Positions 23,568-34,850 of a DNA stretch of 64,000 nt are shown one piece after another (within the stretch, counting starts at the first letter, position 1; each line of letters opens with the position of its first letter). A program made the translations under genes and the position numbers. The stretch lies in the NCBI GenBank assembly GCA_951799445.1, contig OX637288.1, positions 31,599,288 through 31,663,287 of the forward strand. The letters run 5' to 3'. Below the pieces are notes generated by a model that did no database searches, was not told the DNA's origin, and saw only the letters and a list, made by a program, of their open reading frames with translations. The DNA comes from Pseudisothecium myosuroides (taxonomy: Eukaryota; Streptophyta; Bryopsida; Hypnales; Lembophyllaceae).

Positions 23568-24540
23568 TACGCAATACGAGCTCCTCTAGAACTTAAACGC
23601 TCCCCAGTCTTTCCAGTCCGTGGCCAAGGTGGAGCTATCGTAAGGCTGCAATGAAATTTGGATCGTAGGACTCTAAAGATTAAGTTGCAAAATCTCCCAA
23701 CACTGCAAGAATACTTCAAGTAGTTTTTAGCCCCTCCAGTTTGATAGAAGACCTGTTGCAATTTCAAATTGATTTCAAATTGGGCTCCATTCTATAGTAA
23801 TACATCTGACAAGAGTCTGCCGTACAGATTCACATACCCTAACATATTGCACCACCTTCCATGCAAATTTTCCCCACAAAATGGCACCGACTTTTCCTCC
23901 TTGTGTGGAAACCATACTCTCAAAACCAAGATTAAGCAGTCATATTCTGTATCATGTGAACTACTCCATGATAACCTTCCAAAACTTCCTCTGCCATCCG
24001 AAAAATTAAGTGCTTCCAAATCCTTCCAAAGAGGTTTGTGAATTCTCAAATCCTTCAACAGATTGTTTTTCAACATAGTGTTCAAGTCTCTTTCTTGCAT
24101 AAGATTCTGAATTTCTCAGAGAATGTCCTGACAGCACTTCATGAACTTGCACAAATCGTCCTGAACTTGCACAAATCTTCCAAAAATTTCAGAAGTACTC
24201 CAGTAATCCTTCCTTCAAAGAAAATAACGGAACAAAATATTTGTCTGATAATTTCACTAAAGAACACCAACTTCACAGACTATCGTTAAAGAAGACTCAG
24301 AACTGTCACCCTACTCCTCACATAAAAGCCCATCTCCAAATCTCAGTAAGTGTGTCCGACGCAAAGAGTTCATGAACTTGTAACCAAGCGACTCACTCAT
24401 TCTCAGCAAAAAAATATTGCCTGCATCTAATCAAACCCCTATCAGTTCCTGTACTTCTATTCCTATCGTAGGGCCACTGATCGCCCTTCACACTCCTTTG
24501 CAAACAAGAAAGGGATGTTACGATTACTCTGTTTGGAGGA
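23568..24540. other. Unrecognised region with one longer minus-strand frame
   Basis: A 102-codon minus-strand frame at 23792-24100 has no recognisable motif. Short phrases (GAACTTGCACAAATC) repeat locally. I cannot assign a gene. Confidence 0.35.
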
Positions 24541-24790
24541 CGCTAAATCCTCCATTTGAAGTGGGCCTTGTGGGCCAAATTCAGTATCCCTAGGGAAAAT
24601 GCAAGAATTTTTTATTTGTCACATATGAAAAAAATTCAGAATTCAGAATTCATATAGGCCCCAAATTAGTTAGGAGAGGTCTACAGCATACCCTAGATAA
24701 AGCTCAAATTAGGAAGCTCTTAGTGACTTTTTACCCCTGGAAAACACAAAATTCACCTTGTTGGTCCCACTTCGAATGGAGGATTTAGTG
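24541..24790. mobile_element. Foldback element (250 bp)
   Basis: The left end CGCTAAATCCTCCATTTGAAG and the reverse strand of the right end CACTAAATCCTCCATTCGAA form an inverted pair that continues for about 30 bases. No convincing target duplication is visible. The CACTAAA terminus hints at a CACTA relation but is not decisive. Confidence 0.6.
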
Positions 24791-24945
24791 TCACTTGCAC
24801 TTCCCATGGATTTGTATCCTACAAAACCACGTCTGCACATCGAACAAGTTCTTAAGTCTCGTTCTCAAGCTCGTTCCTACGTTCTTGAGATTTCCTTGAA
24901 GTTCCCAATGTTCAAGGGAGCGTCACCTTTCTTAGACGGGGCCTT

Positions 24946-25640
24946 TAAAAACTTCAAAGTTCAATAACTTTCACACCGTGGGTTCAAACGTCACGAAACA
25001 AAGTCCGTGCACCCTTCTTATTGAGGACTTTCCGATGATACCAAGAATACGACCATAGGATGCATGGTTCCGGAGATCTTGACATAACAAACAAACAATC
25101 TAATTTAATGTATAAATAAGTATGGATTGTCTAATGTGCCCTGTGCTATTTCTACACCTGAAATAAAAGTAAAAATGATTCTCTAATTTTTTTAATTCGT
25201 AAAAACTTAAAACTTCAATATCTTTCACATCATAGGTCCCCAAATCAAAAAACAATAAAGCTCTTGCACCCCTCCTTGCAAAAGGCTTTGAATTCTGACT
25301 ATACCAAGAAAGCGACCGGAGGACATAAGGTCTAACTAAGAGATCTCACAATAACAAACAAAATAAACAAACAACCTTACTTAAGGTACAAACTAGTGTG
25401 CCATATGTCGTTGCTACAGTATAAAAAAATAAAGTAAAAGTATTTTTTAATTTATATAATTCATAAAAACTTTGAAATCCTAAATCTTTTTTGTGAATGC
25501 CACAAAACACAAAACGTGCATCCTTTTTGTAGAAAGCTTTCTAACAATACCTTTAATGAAATCGGGATATATATAGTCTAGAAGATTTCACCATAACAAA
25601 CAAGTAAAACAAACAAACAAAACAAACTCATTTAAGGTTT
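24946..25640. repeat. Imperfect tandem repeat, about 250-bp unit, 2.8 copies
   Basis: Each unit carries a (A)AAACTT.AAA.TTC...ATCTTT segment, then GTGCA-CC-CTTnTT, then CAAACAAACAA followed by AAAATAAAGTAAAA. Copies begin near 24946, 25200 and 25450. Confidence 0.6.
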
Positions 25641-25642
25641 AA

Positions 25643-26176
25643 CCATGTAAGGACAGATCCATCATTGAGTTCTAGCTTCACCATCCATTACTTTGTTTAC
25701 TATCATTTTTGAAGTAGATATGAATTAAAAAAATTATTTTTTAGAGATGAAATCACATGTTTGCTAAAAGTTGTAAAATTTTCAACTTTTTTTTAGAAAG
25801 ATTGAAACTATTGTGAATTTTTTAAGACAAAAATGAAGAAAATTCATATCAAATACAAAATATATTAAAGAAAACTAAAATTTTCACAAGAAATTTATAA
25901 TGTTGTGTATAACATGATGATATGTAAATCAAAGTTACTATATCATTTTATAATTAGAAATCAACAAACCATGGTTATAGGCCCAAAGTTCATATTACTA
26001 TAAAATATTGAAACTTACAACTTTTCAAAATTTCTAATTGGAATAGAAAGTGCATTGTATAAGCTTTATTTAATTAGTTAGCCCCAATTCAAAAAAAAAC
26101 ATTTTTATAGGTGAAATTCACATCAACAGTAAATAGCAGAAAATGACCAAAATACGCTACAAAAGTGATCTGTGGA
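25643..26176. repeat. Dispersed repeat shared with 5940-6455
   Basis: Collinear with 5940-6455 over about 500 bases. It starts after TTAA (25639-25642) with CCATGTAAGGACAG and ends at the TTAA (26177-26180) that also bounds the next element. Confidence 0.45.
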
Positions 26177-26180
26177 TTAA

Positions 26181-26396
26181 CCCTTGAAGGACAGATTAAT
26201 AACCATGGAAATCATCCATTTCGGTAACGTAAAAAAATCCAAAAGCATTCATTGGAAGTCTAACTACTTTACAAGTTCTTTACTTTTTATACAAAATTTC
26301 AAGGATGAATAATTGCATTTTTGTCCTATATAGAAGAATTCTTTGTCATTCATCGGACAAAAAACATCTATGTTGTTGTTTATGAGTTAAGCATCT
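26181..26396. mobile_element. TTAA-family element, 0.22-kb class
   Basis: Flanked by TTAA at 26177-26180 and 26397-26400. The left end is CCCTTGAAGGACAG and the interior matches the copies at 41164 and 58819 (CATGGAAATCATCC, GGATGAATA.TTGCA, TTGTCATTCATC). The right terminus is decayed. Confidence 0.6.
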
Positions 26397-26575
26397 TCTT
26401 CTTTAAAAAAGTCAATAAGATCATAATGAGAGGCTTCGCAATACTATTCAATTAAAATGTAATCATGTACCTTCCAAATAAATAAATTGGATGAAAAAAC
26501 ATTTTTCTCCATCTTCCAATCTCAACTGAAGTCATCCACAGGACATTCAGTGCCACAACAACGTTACAAGATTAA

Positions 26576-26933
26576 CCCTTTAACACCCAGAATTGGCCTA
26601 TAGTTTTACAATATAAAACAATGTATATACAACATGCTTGGGCCTTAAAGGAACTGAGACAAATGACTATCACAAACTGAGCTTCAATGATTGATTGGGA
26701 TGCTAATGTTAAATTAATGCCAAGCTAGTCCTTGGAATGTGGCTTGAAGTGAAGAAAAGGAAGCGTCCATCCACGGGCAAATAAATCAGACTAAGATTTG
26801 AAAGCTTTCCTAGGGATAGGTAGCCAATCCTTTGCAAAATGGGCCACACAACATTAAACGCCGAAGCATATTCTATGTAAAATGTTTCATAGGCCATTTT
26901 TGGCCTCCTTCGGGGTTGAAGGGTTAAGGTTTG
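26576..26933. mobile_element. TTAA-family element, 358 bp
   Basis: Flanked by TTAA at 26572-26575 and 26934-26937. Left end CCCTTTAACACCCAGAATTG; reverse strand of the right end CCCTTCAACCCCGAAGGAGG. Non-coding interior. Confidence 0.7.
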
Positions 26934-27218
26934 TATGCCTTCATTTATTGACTCCATTTGCACCATTGATGGACAATTGTTTGACATTTAATGGAAGTAC
27001 CTATGGCCTTCAATAGCATCCTATTGCTATCAGCTTTAGAAAATCATATCTAATTCTCTTTAAGTCTAAAGATTACGAATCAAATTGTGATGGATGTGTA
27101 CCCGTCTCTTCTTTCCCTGAAAATTTGTTAGAAAATGCTTTGATCTACATAGAAGAGATCCTAAGCTTTTAAATGGGCAGTTTCTGCACCTCCTACCTTA
27201 CCTTATACTGCAACAGTA

Positions 27219-28087
27219 CAGTTAGGTACCACTCATTTACGAATTGCATATTTGAGAAGTTTAGAAAAGTTTGTATAATGTGGATTTAATTTATTTATTT
27301 TGGTCAGCATAATTATCATTGCATCCTTACCATTGGTCAAGCATACCAAATTTCGCTTTTGAAAAAACAAAACCCCATTTTTGGTGAATTTTTTAATTTA
27401 ATTTTCATGGTAATATAAGATAATTCATTGACAAACATTGATGATGAATTTTTTTAATTCAATTGCATAGATATATAGGAAACATCCATATGCACATCTT
27501 CCATTAAACATGTATCTCCAAAAAAGTCCCACAATTCCTTCTATAGAGATTTCAATGATGAGGGCACAATGCCCAAATTTTGTAAAATAGATATTTCATA
27601 TTGTAATTTGATTTTTCTATTTGCCCTTCATGTGGTAACTAATTTTGTGACATTTGAGTATGATGATACAATGACTTTGCCAAAATCTAGTTAAAATATA
27701 GCAATATCCATTTCTTCAAAGTTTGGTCAAACGACACTTTTCATTGAACTCTTCATTGCTCATTTGTTTGTTACTTAAGGGGGTGGTTTTTTTATATGAA
27801 AGTTGTGTGTATGCATGTTCCCTACATATCTATGCAATTGAATTAAAAAAATTCATCATTAATTGTTTTCAATAAAATATTATGTAAAATCATGAAAATT
27901 GACTTTAAAAATTTGCCAAAAATGCAATTTTTCTTTTTAGAAACTGAAATTTGGTATGATTGATTGAAAGTGGGTAAGAATTCAATACAAATTATACAGG
28001 ACAAAAAATGCCAATTTAATTTATATATTATGTACAAATCTTTGAACTTCTCAAACAGGCAGTTCGTAAATGAGCGGTACCTGACTG
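27219..28087. mobile_element. Large palindromic Tc1/mariner-like MITE (869 bp)
   Basis: Inverted ends CAGTTAGGTACCACTCATTT and CAGTCAGGTACCGCTCATTT (reverse strand of the right end), each flanked by TA (27217-27218, 28088-28089). The two halves are long inverted copies of each other, ~430 bases per arm, so a transcript could fold into one hairpin. TA target and CAG termini fit Tc1/mariner. No transposase inside. It sits at the exact left edge of the left segmental duplication. Confidence 0.82.
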
Positions 28088-28789
28088 TACAACACTGCAA
28101 CAGCATGCAAGCATGAACGGCGTCTCAAAAGCTCAGCTTACTCAATGGCCCGAATGCCCGATTGGTCGCAACCTCATCGATCTCCCCAGAAGTATTCTCG
28201 ACGATTGCTCTTTCCCGTTGCACTTGGTGCCTGAAGCAATTGTAATACTAGCCCTTATGGAAAGCCATTGCAAGACACATCACTTGGATACTGGTGGCAG
28301 CAATCAATTTCTTCATTCAAATCAGTATCCACACGTATCTTGGTAAGACCTGACGACAATTCTAATCTGTGAATGACAAAAGACCCTTCCAATAGTGCCT
28401 ACATGTGATCTTTTCTGCAATCGGATGTTGCTCTTTCTTCCAATTCGAAGAAAACAAGGTGCACGTAGAATGAACTAAATCGAAGGGCCAACTTCATTTC
28501 ATCATGATGACTGAGTGGTTACAAGGATGCTATGCACTAGGCCAGGTCCGTCCGCAAGCAGCTATGGCGGACGCGGGAGGAAGCAAGCAAGCAACATATA
28601 TATCCACTCCGGGAGCTGCACGGCAAGATGTTGTCTTTCTCGGAGTCCCTGTACGCAAGCGGAGTTTCCGAGGTTGTGATTCCGAGATGGATTGATGCAT
28701 GGTTTGAATTGAATTGGTGTTTGTCCAGTCGATTTCGGGAGCAACCAGAGAAACGCTCCTAGAACTTCTGTAGAATATCAAGTGGACCC

Positions 28790-29925
28790 CGTGGACCCGG
28801 TGTGGAATCTTCCCCTTAAAAATGTACAGTACTGTAGAATGTACAGTACAGTGGAGTGAGACACGAGGCAAGGGTTTGGGAGCTCCTGCTTCGATCTCTC
28901 ACGCGTTTCCTTCTGCGACTGGAATGGGTGGGTGTCCATTCTCACTCTCTTCTAGCCTCGCGTCGGGCCTTTGATTTGCGTTTCTTTGTTGCTTTACAGT
29001 ATTGCAATCTGAGCTAGTACTGCTGCGTTTTTTCGGTGCTTCCGTGGCGGACCCATAGAAACCTTGAAACCGTGCTTCTTTGTAGACTCGTCTTCTCCAC
29101 TTGGGACGCGTCTGTCTATTCGAAAGCTCATGCTTTCCTTGTGTTGGCACAGATCGGTGTTAACCTTGTACGAAGACGTTGTGGAGAAGTGGACGAACAT
29201 CTGGAAACTTCCCGGGTAACGACTCCCTAGATTTGTTCGTGTAGAAGCGCAGGTATGTACATCTTCTCTTCTTTTCTACTGCTTTGAAATTCTAGGGCTG
29301 TTGGCGACTGATGAGAAGGCTGCGTATGATTTGTGCGACATCCAGACATCTATGGGTGTCAGATTTTCTTTTGATTCTTTCGTCATTTTGAGGGGTAAAC
29401 ACATTGTCTGTTTGGATGGCTTGCTGTCGATGGCTCCTTGCTACATGAATGATATTGTGAAGTACAAGTGGATAGAGAGTGTTTAGTTTGTCATGGTAGA
29501 ATACGGTGTTGATGTGGTGCAGCAGTGTTGTGTTTCTTTCTGATGGAGATGTTGTTGGCATTTTGCATCGAGGGTTGCAGAGTGGGTAAGAAAAGGTGGA
29601 TGAGAGTGTGAGTAGTGTTATGCCAGGTCCTTATTGGAGTTGATTTGCACCCGATGTCAATCTCGTCTCTAAGTTTCTTCCTTCAATTTGGGACTGTGGT
29701 TCAGACTGCGCCATCCATCCGTATTTTACTCTGGAGTTTTTTGGAGAAGAGAATATCCCTTTGTTGATATTCCTTTGAGGTCATCAGATCTGGCGGTGTG
29801 GGAAGAGGAGTACACGAAGGGATCCTTGCATGTTGTTGGAGCTCAATATTAGAACTCCCAGGTATTATTACTACACTTGCTCTGTATCTGGAACTTGGCT
29901 TTGGATATTGATATTGGATTCTTCC
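28790..29925 (+). pseudogene. Third, truncated copy of the kinase gene's 5' region
   Basis: Homologous to the 5' flanks of the two kinase genes (30830-31930 and 46940-48130). It starts at AACGCTCCTAG, passes the GTAC-rich box at 28824-28849, a TTCCTTCTGCGACTGGA motif and exon-like pieces (29153-29215 with YEDVV..WTNIWKL, and 29296-29395 with DEKAAYDLCDIQTSMGVRFS), and ends at TTGGATATTGATATTGGATTC (~29923). Beyond that point unrelated GC-rich DNA begins and no kinase domain follows. It is therefore a 5' duplicate that lost its body, or a recombination scar between kinase copies. The neighbouring intact kinase lies 2 kb downstream on the same strand. Confidence 0.65.
28824..28849. promoter_or_regulatory. 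Cluster of four GTAC cores (truncated kinase copy)
   Basis: GTAC at 28824, 28829, 28841 and 28846, arranged as two GTACAGTAC boxes. GTAC is the core bound by plant SBP/SPL-box factors and of copper-response elements. Equivalent boxes lie at the same place in the other two kinase copies. Confidence 0.4.
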
Positions 29926-30780
29926 CAGTTAGTCGTGTAGCCAGGCCATCGTCGTGTAGGAAGGCCGTAGGGGCTTGCAAGCGCACGTGCAGCTCCTGCG
30001 CTGGGTTTGCGAACACCGGGATCCGCCATAGCGGAGGCGAGATGGACACCAAACTGGTGAAATTCTAGATTCACGAGGGATTGGGTGTTCGTCATAGCCA
30101 CGGGATCGCTGCCGAGGATCAAAGCTCTGAACGGCCGTAGTCAGGAACCCCAAATGAATTCCGCTGCCTGTGAGACGCCACCTTCTCTTGGAGCTTCTCG
30201 CCGCTTCTTATGGTTGGGCACCGGGGTTGAAAAGGGTCTAGGTTGCGCAATAGGTGTACTTCCATCGTTTGGAGTTTGGGGACGCTTGGAGGCGGTGGAT
30301 TCAGCGATGCGTGGACACTGTTTTATCTGGATTCGTCGGATTCGTCGGATTTAAGTGCCACGCTGTTCTGTTCCCCGATTTGGTTTTGGGAGAACGATAT
30401 GCGGATTGTTGAGGGCGATTTTCGGTTTGCCAATTGTTGGTTTCGTGGGTACGGCGTGTTTTTATTGAAAATGTTTGTTCATGTTTTTTTTCCTTGTTAC
30501 CACTCGTTTTGCTTCGTGAAGGGCCAGTGTCGTTGTCATTGTTGCATGGTTGTGTCGCAGGGATTTTTGAGATTATTTTTGTTCTGTGGTTGGTCATTTC
30601 TATGTTAGTCATGGAAATTTAGTTTCGTTTAGTGTAGCCTGTTGAGAGCAGGTTCTGAGGTGTGAAATTTAGGACTTTGATGATAGCACGATTTCTTTTG
30701 GTCATCGGATCTGGTGTGTGCATTTGTCACAATTGCGCAATTTACAGAAACCTAAACCCTGAACAGTTGTAGATACTCTT
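29926..30780. other. GC-rich insert (to ~30.4 kb) then T-rich spacer
   Basis: Bases 29926-30360 are much richer in G and C than the surroundings and open in several frames on both strands, but no family is recognised. From ~30400 the sequence becomes T-rich and intron-like. There is no counterpart in the right segment, so it is private to the left copy. Confidence 0.5.
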
Positions 30781-30913
30781 CGTTTGAGTCGGGGAATCAA
30801 GAAATTATCTTTGGGGAAGAAAAAAATCTCTCCAAGGAACGCTCCTAGGACTACGCCAGAATAATAAGTGGATCCCTTGGACTCCATGTGGCATCTTCAC
30901 TTTATTGTAGAAT

Positions 30914-30922
30914 GTACAGTAC
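30914..30922. promoter_or_regulatory. GTACAGTAC box upstream of the intact kinase
   Basis: Two overlapping-spacing GTAC cores about 1 kb before the kinase frame, aligned with the four-core clusters of the other two copies; here the second box has decayed to ACTCGATAGT. Confidence 0.4.
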
Positions 30923-31243
30923 TCGATAGTGGAGTGACTCAAATGGCAAGGGTTTGGGAGGTCCTTCGACCTCTCACGCGTTTCCTTCTGCGACTGGACT
31001 GGGGTTGCTTGACGGTGTCCATTTTCACTCTCTTCCAGCCTCGTTTAACGAAGTGGCTGTTAGGCCTTTCGTCTGCGCTTCTTGTTGCTTTTATTGCAAT
31101 CTGAGGTAGTGCTGCTGCGTTTTTTTGGTGCTTCCATGGTGGACCCTTAGAACCTTGAAACTGTACCTCTTTGTGCATTCATCCTCTCGACTTGGGACGT
31201 GTAAGTCGATTCGAAAGCTCATGCTTTTTTTGTGCTGGCACAG

Positions 31244-31500
31244 ATCGGATGCACGGGTGTTAATCTTGTACGAAGAAGTTGTTGCGGAGGAGTTGACGAA
31301 CATTTGGAAACTTCTCGCTTGCGAGGTAGCAGTTGCCTTGGGTTGTTTGTGTGGAAGTGTATACATCTTCTCTTCTTGTCCATTGTTTTGAGATTTTATG
31401 TTTGCTGGCAAGTGATGAGAAGGCTATGTATGATTTGCGCGACATCCAGATGTCCATGGACCGTGTTAAATTTTCTTTTGATTCTCTCGCAATTTTGAAA
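31244..31500 (+). other. Exon-like segments upstream of the kinase frame
   Basis: After an acceptor-like GGCACAG, bases 31244-31325 encode SDARVLILYEEVVAEELTNI followed by WKLLACE, ending before GTAGC. Bases ~31403-31500 encode ASDEKAMYDLRDIQMSMDRV followed by KFSFDSLAILK. Both peptides are recognisable in the truncated copy (29153-29395) and in the right copy (~47372-47611), with mainly conservative changes. They may be 5' exons giving the kinase an N-terminal helical extension. I could not find a consistent splice phase into the kinase frame, so they may be decayed or part of a leader. Confidence 0.4.
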
Positions 31501-31931
31501 CCGAGTAGAGAATGCTTGCTTTGTCATGGTAGAATAGGGTGTTGTGGTGGTGAAGCAATGTTGTGGTTCTTTCTGATGGAGATATTGTTCGCAGTTGCAT
31601 GAGGGTTTCAGAGCGGATAAAAAAAGTTGGATGAGTGTGTGAGTAGTGTTATGCCAGGTCCCTCTTGGAGTTGATTTGCTTATGATGTCAATCTTGTCTC
31701 TAAATGTCTTCCTTCAATTTGGGATCGTGGTTCAGGCTGCGCCATCAATTCGTATTTTATTCTGGAGTTTTTTGACAAGAGATTCTCTCTTTGTTTATAT
31801 TCCTTTGAGGTCATCAAACCTGACGATGTGGGGAGAGGAGTACACAAAGTGATCCTTGCTTGTTGTTTCAGCTCAATACTGAATCTCGCAAGTATTATTT
31901 CTATTCTGTATCTGGAACTTGACTTGGGATA

Positions 31932-33899
31932 TTGATATTACAAACTTGGCAATTCCTTGGAAGGAGCTTATTCAATTCAGCTTCCGAGCCAAGAAATATG
32001 AGTACAGTGAGCGCGTGGAAAAGAGACATCGATCCTGCTTCTAAGACGGAGGAGATTTTCTTTGACAATGGAGACACTTTACCTGCACTTTTCAATGTTG
32101 ACTCTAGAGACATCAAGGAAGGAAAAAAGCTTGGAGAAGGCAATTGGATCGTGCGTGAAGCGGAGTGGCTAGGCCGCAAGGTTGCTGTGAAGAAGTTTGT
32201 TGCTGACAGTACCTTTCATAATGTTGCTTTGACCTCAAGAGAAGTGAATCGGATGCTCAGTCTGCGGCACCCGAACGTTTTAAAGCTTTTTGGATTCTAT
32301 CTTACAACCGAGAAAGACCTGGTTTTGGAATGCACCATGATCATGGAGCTGATGGATTGTGACTTGGAGGATTACATTGGAAAGGGACCATTGTCGGATG
32401 ACCAAGTGATATATATTATTGCAGAAATTGCAAAGGGAATGAACCACATCCACAAGAAGGGTTGTTTTCATCGAGATTTGAAACCCAAGAACATCTTGAT
32501 GAGAGACTCGCTTGTGACTCGGTTTAATGTGGATGTGAAGATTGCAGATTTTGGAAGCTCGGAGCTCATTGGTGTTGGTGATATAAACCGAACTGCTGGC
32601 ACTATGGGATACAAAGCCCCGGAGCAATTTGACTTTGATTCAAAATTGTTTCCTATCAAGACAGATGTATTTGGGTTTGGGGCTTTGTGCTTCAAGATTT
32701 TGACAGGGAAGAAACCTTATGAAAACCGTGTCAATGTGAGAGAAGTTCTCAAGCAACTTGACAGAGCAGAAATTTCCCAACGAAACTTACCTAAAGATGT
32801 TGTTGAGATGATTTGGAAATGCTTGGATGTGAATCCGGAATTGAGGCCAGATTTCGAGGAGATCTTTGGCATCTTAGATGGTGCTCTTTCGTCGATTCAA
32901 GAGAAGATGCCTCGGCCGTTGGCACCATCAACTAGTGCTTCTTTGCACTCAAAAGAATCTATGCGGAAGGGGGTTCAAGGTCATGATCGTTTGGAGAGTG
33001 CTTTGCACAGCGTGGGACTTTCTAAGAAGCATGCGATTCATTTCATTCCTTCTGAAGAGCTCTTGGTGATTGGGCTAATAGCACAAGGGTATTGGGGACC
33101 TGTATATAAAGTAGAATGGAAAGGGATCTTGTATGCACAAAAAGTATTTCCTAGGCTATTTCCATTGAGCTATTCTTCTTTCGAGCCAAACTATTTCCAA
33201 ATTTTTCCCAAGCTCTTCCACAAGAACATTGCGACATTCATGGGATACTCTTTAGGTCCGGATTATAGTTTTTCTATGATAATGGAGTTGCAAGCAATGG
33301 ACCTTTCCATGGCCTTAGGCTCTCACCACTTTGGAGAAAAGAAACCAAATCTAAGTATAGAAATAAGGTGGAAGATTGTGAGGGAGATTGCAGAAGGGAT
33401 GAAATATTTACATGACCAAGGTGTCTTTCATGGAGACCTCAAGCCTACCAATGTAGTGGTCTCTGCATTGTTCACAGAGCAAATGATTGTCAAGCTTATC
33501 GACTTTGCAAGTGGTATTGAAGTATTCACTACACGATATTGCTCACCTGAACGTTTGCAGAGGTTTTTTCGGAAGTCAAAAGAGTATGTTGATGTAAAGA
33601 AGTCAGACGTTTATAGTTTTGGCACACTTTGTCGGGAGATACTAACCGGAGTTCCAGCTTCTCAAGAAATGGGACCACGAGAATTTCGTGAAATAATTTT
33701 AAGGGGAGAAAAGCCTTCAATACCAATTGGAGCAAGCCCGGAAATGGAGTGTCTTGTTAGAAGTTGTTGGAATGGAGACCCACAAGAAAGGCCTGACTTC
33801 ACTGAAGTTTGTAAGAGGTTGTCAGGAATTCTAGATTGTCAATCTCGTCAAGGACAAAACACTAGAGAGCGTTTTGCACAAAGTTGTTGTTTTCTATAG
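31932..33899 (+). CDS. Tandem kinase protein: active kinase plus pseudokinase-like domain
   Basis: A single open frame of 655 codons. The start at 31998 (MSTVSAWKRDIDPASKTEE) is shared with the right copy and is a likely start unless upstream exons are used. Domain 1 (residues ~60-320) has VAVKKF at 84-89, HRDLKPKN from 180, DFGSSE from 206 and APEQF near 229, so it should be an active Ser/Thr kinase. Domain 2 (~375-630) keeps the Lys in YAQKVF but has a degenerate glycine loop (AQGYWG), HGDLKPTN at 500 in place of HRD, IDFAS in place of DFG at 524, and SPERL in place of APE: pseudokinase-like or weak non-RD kinase. The protein ends CCFL, a CaaX-type motif with Leu, predicting geranylgeranylation and membrane attachment. 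Kinase-pseudokinase proteins act in plant immunity; this role here is inference. Confidence 0.88.
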   Translation: MILQTWQFLGRSLFNSASEPRNMSTVSAWKRDIDPASKTEEIFFDNGDTLPALFNVDSRDIKEGKKLGEGNWIVREAEWLGRKVAVKKFVADSTFHNVALTSREVNRMLSLRHPNVLKLFGFYLTTEKDLVLECTMIMELMDCDLEDYIGKGPLSDDQVIYIIAEIAKGMNHIHKKGCFHRDLKPKNILMRDSLVTRFNVDVKIADFGSSELIGVGDINRTAGTMGYKAPEQFDFDSKLFPIKTDVFGFGALCFKILTGKKPYENRVNVREVLKQLDRAEISQRNLPKDVVEMIWKCLDVNPELRPDFEEIFGILDGALSSIQEKMPRPLAPSTSASLHSKESMRKGVQGHDRLESALHSVGLSKKHAIHFIPSEELLVIGLIAQGYWGPVYKVEWKGILYAQKVFPRLFPLSYSSFEPNYFQIFPKLFHKNIATFMGYSLGPDYSFSMIMELQAMDLSMALGSHHFGEKKPNLSIEIRWKIVREIAEGMKYLHDQGVFHGDLKPTNVVVSALFTEQMIVKLIDFASGIEVFTTRYCSPERLQRFFRKSKEYVDVKKSDVYSFGTLCREILTGVPASQEMGPREFREIILRGEKPSIPIGASPEMECLVRSCWNGDPQERPDFTEVCKRLSGILDCQSRQGQNTRERFAQSCCFL

Positions 33900-34850
33900 C
33901 ATTGTGTTGTGAAAGTTTGTAGAATTGGATAGTCTAATCCATGTAAATTTACTTAAGATTGTTAAACTATTTATATTTTGAAAGCTAATTTGAAATATAC
34001 TCTAGGTTTGAGTATTGAAGCTTGCATGTTAGTGGTTTGAACTATGTGTGAGAATTTGTTTTAACCCTTAAAGGAGAGGTTGGTCATCATGGAAATCATT
34101 TTTTTTCTAGGTATTGTGTGGATCATTTGCTTATGAAAATCTAAGAGCACTCAAACTATTGTGCAAGACTTCCCTTTTTCACATGTATTTCCAAGAATGA
34201 ATGTGTACACTTTTGTCTTAGACAAATGCTTTGTAACACCACTATCAATTGTTACAGAAGGATTTGAACCTTTAAACAACACTATAGAAGTAAATTGTCT
34301 GAGGATGTGAAATAATTCTTCTCTTTGATGGTGTTCAATTGGATATTTGTTTGTTAAACATATTATGAAGCTTTCATGACCGCTTTTTCTTTGTCCATTC
34401 TTTTTGAGTTGTAGGTTAACGAATTTTGTCATCTTTGTAGTTTACTTGATCCTCAATGGTCAAATGATTACTTAAATGAGATTGTGTTTTAAATGATGAT
34501 ATTTTTTTGTTTCTATTTTATTTGAATCCACCTTGTTGTATATTATGGAGTTGCTCTTGACTTGAACCAGCTAGAAAATGATTGTAATGAGCCTTAGTTT
34601 GTCCTTGGCTTATTCCAAATAGCTCTTGATGGAATTTTTTTGTAGGTTTGAATTCCTACAACAACATGTAGAACTCTTTATTTTTTCACAATTCATGAAT
34701 TGTGTAAGTTAGTGTTTGTATGATCAATTTTACCACCATGTCAAGAAATGTATTAGCTTAAATAAACATCACATAATGTCAAGTTGTGTGTTCAAAGTTA
34801 CTTCCACAAGTAAGAGTAGGATTATAACCATAATATGTCTTTTTGCTTAC
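33900..34850. other. 3' flank of the intact kinase with a TTAA-family left end
   Basis: Shares blocks with the DNA downstream of the right kinase copy (TTTATTTGAATCCACCTTGT, GACTTGAACC, AATGATTGTAATGAGCC). At 34075, after TTAA (34071-34074), CCCTTAAAGGAG begins a 0.22-kb-class TTAA element whose right terminus I cannot locate. No gene. Confidence 0.5.
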
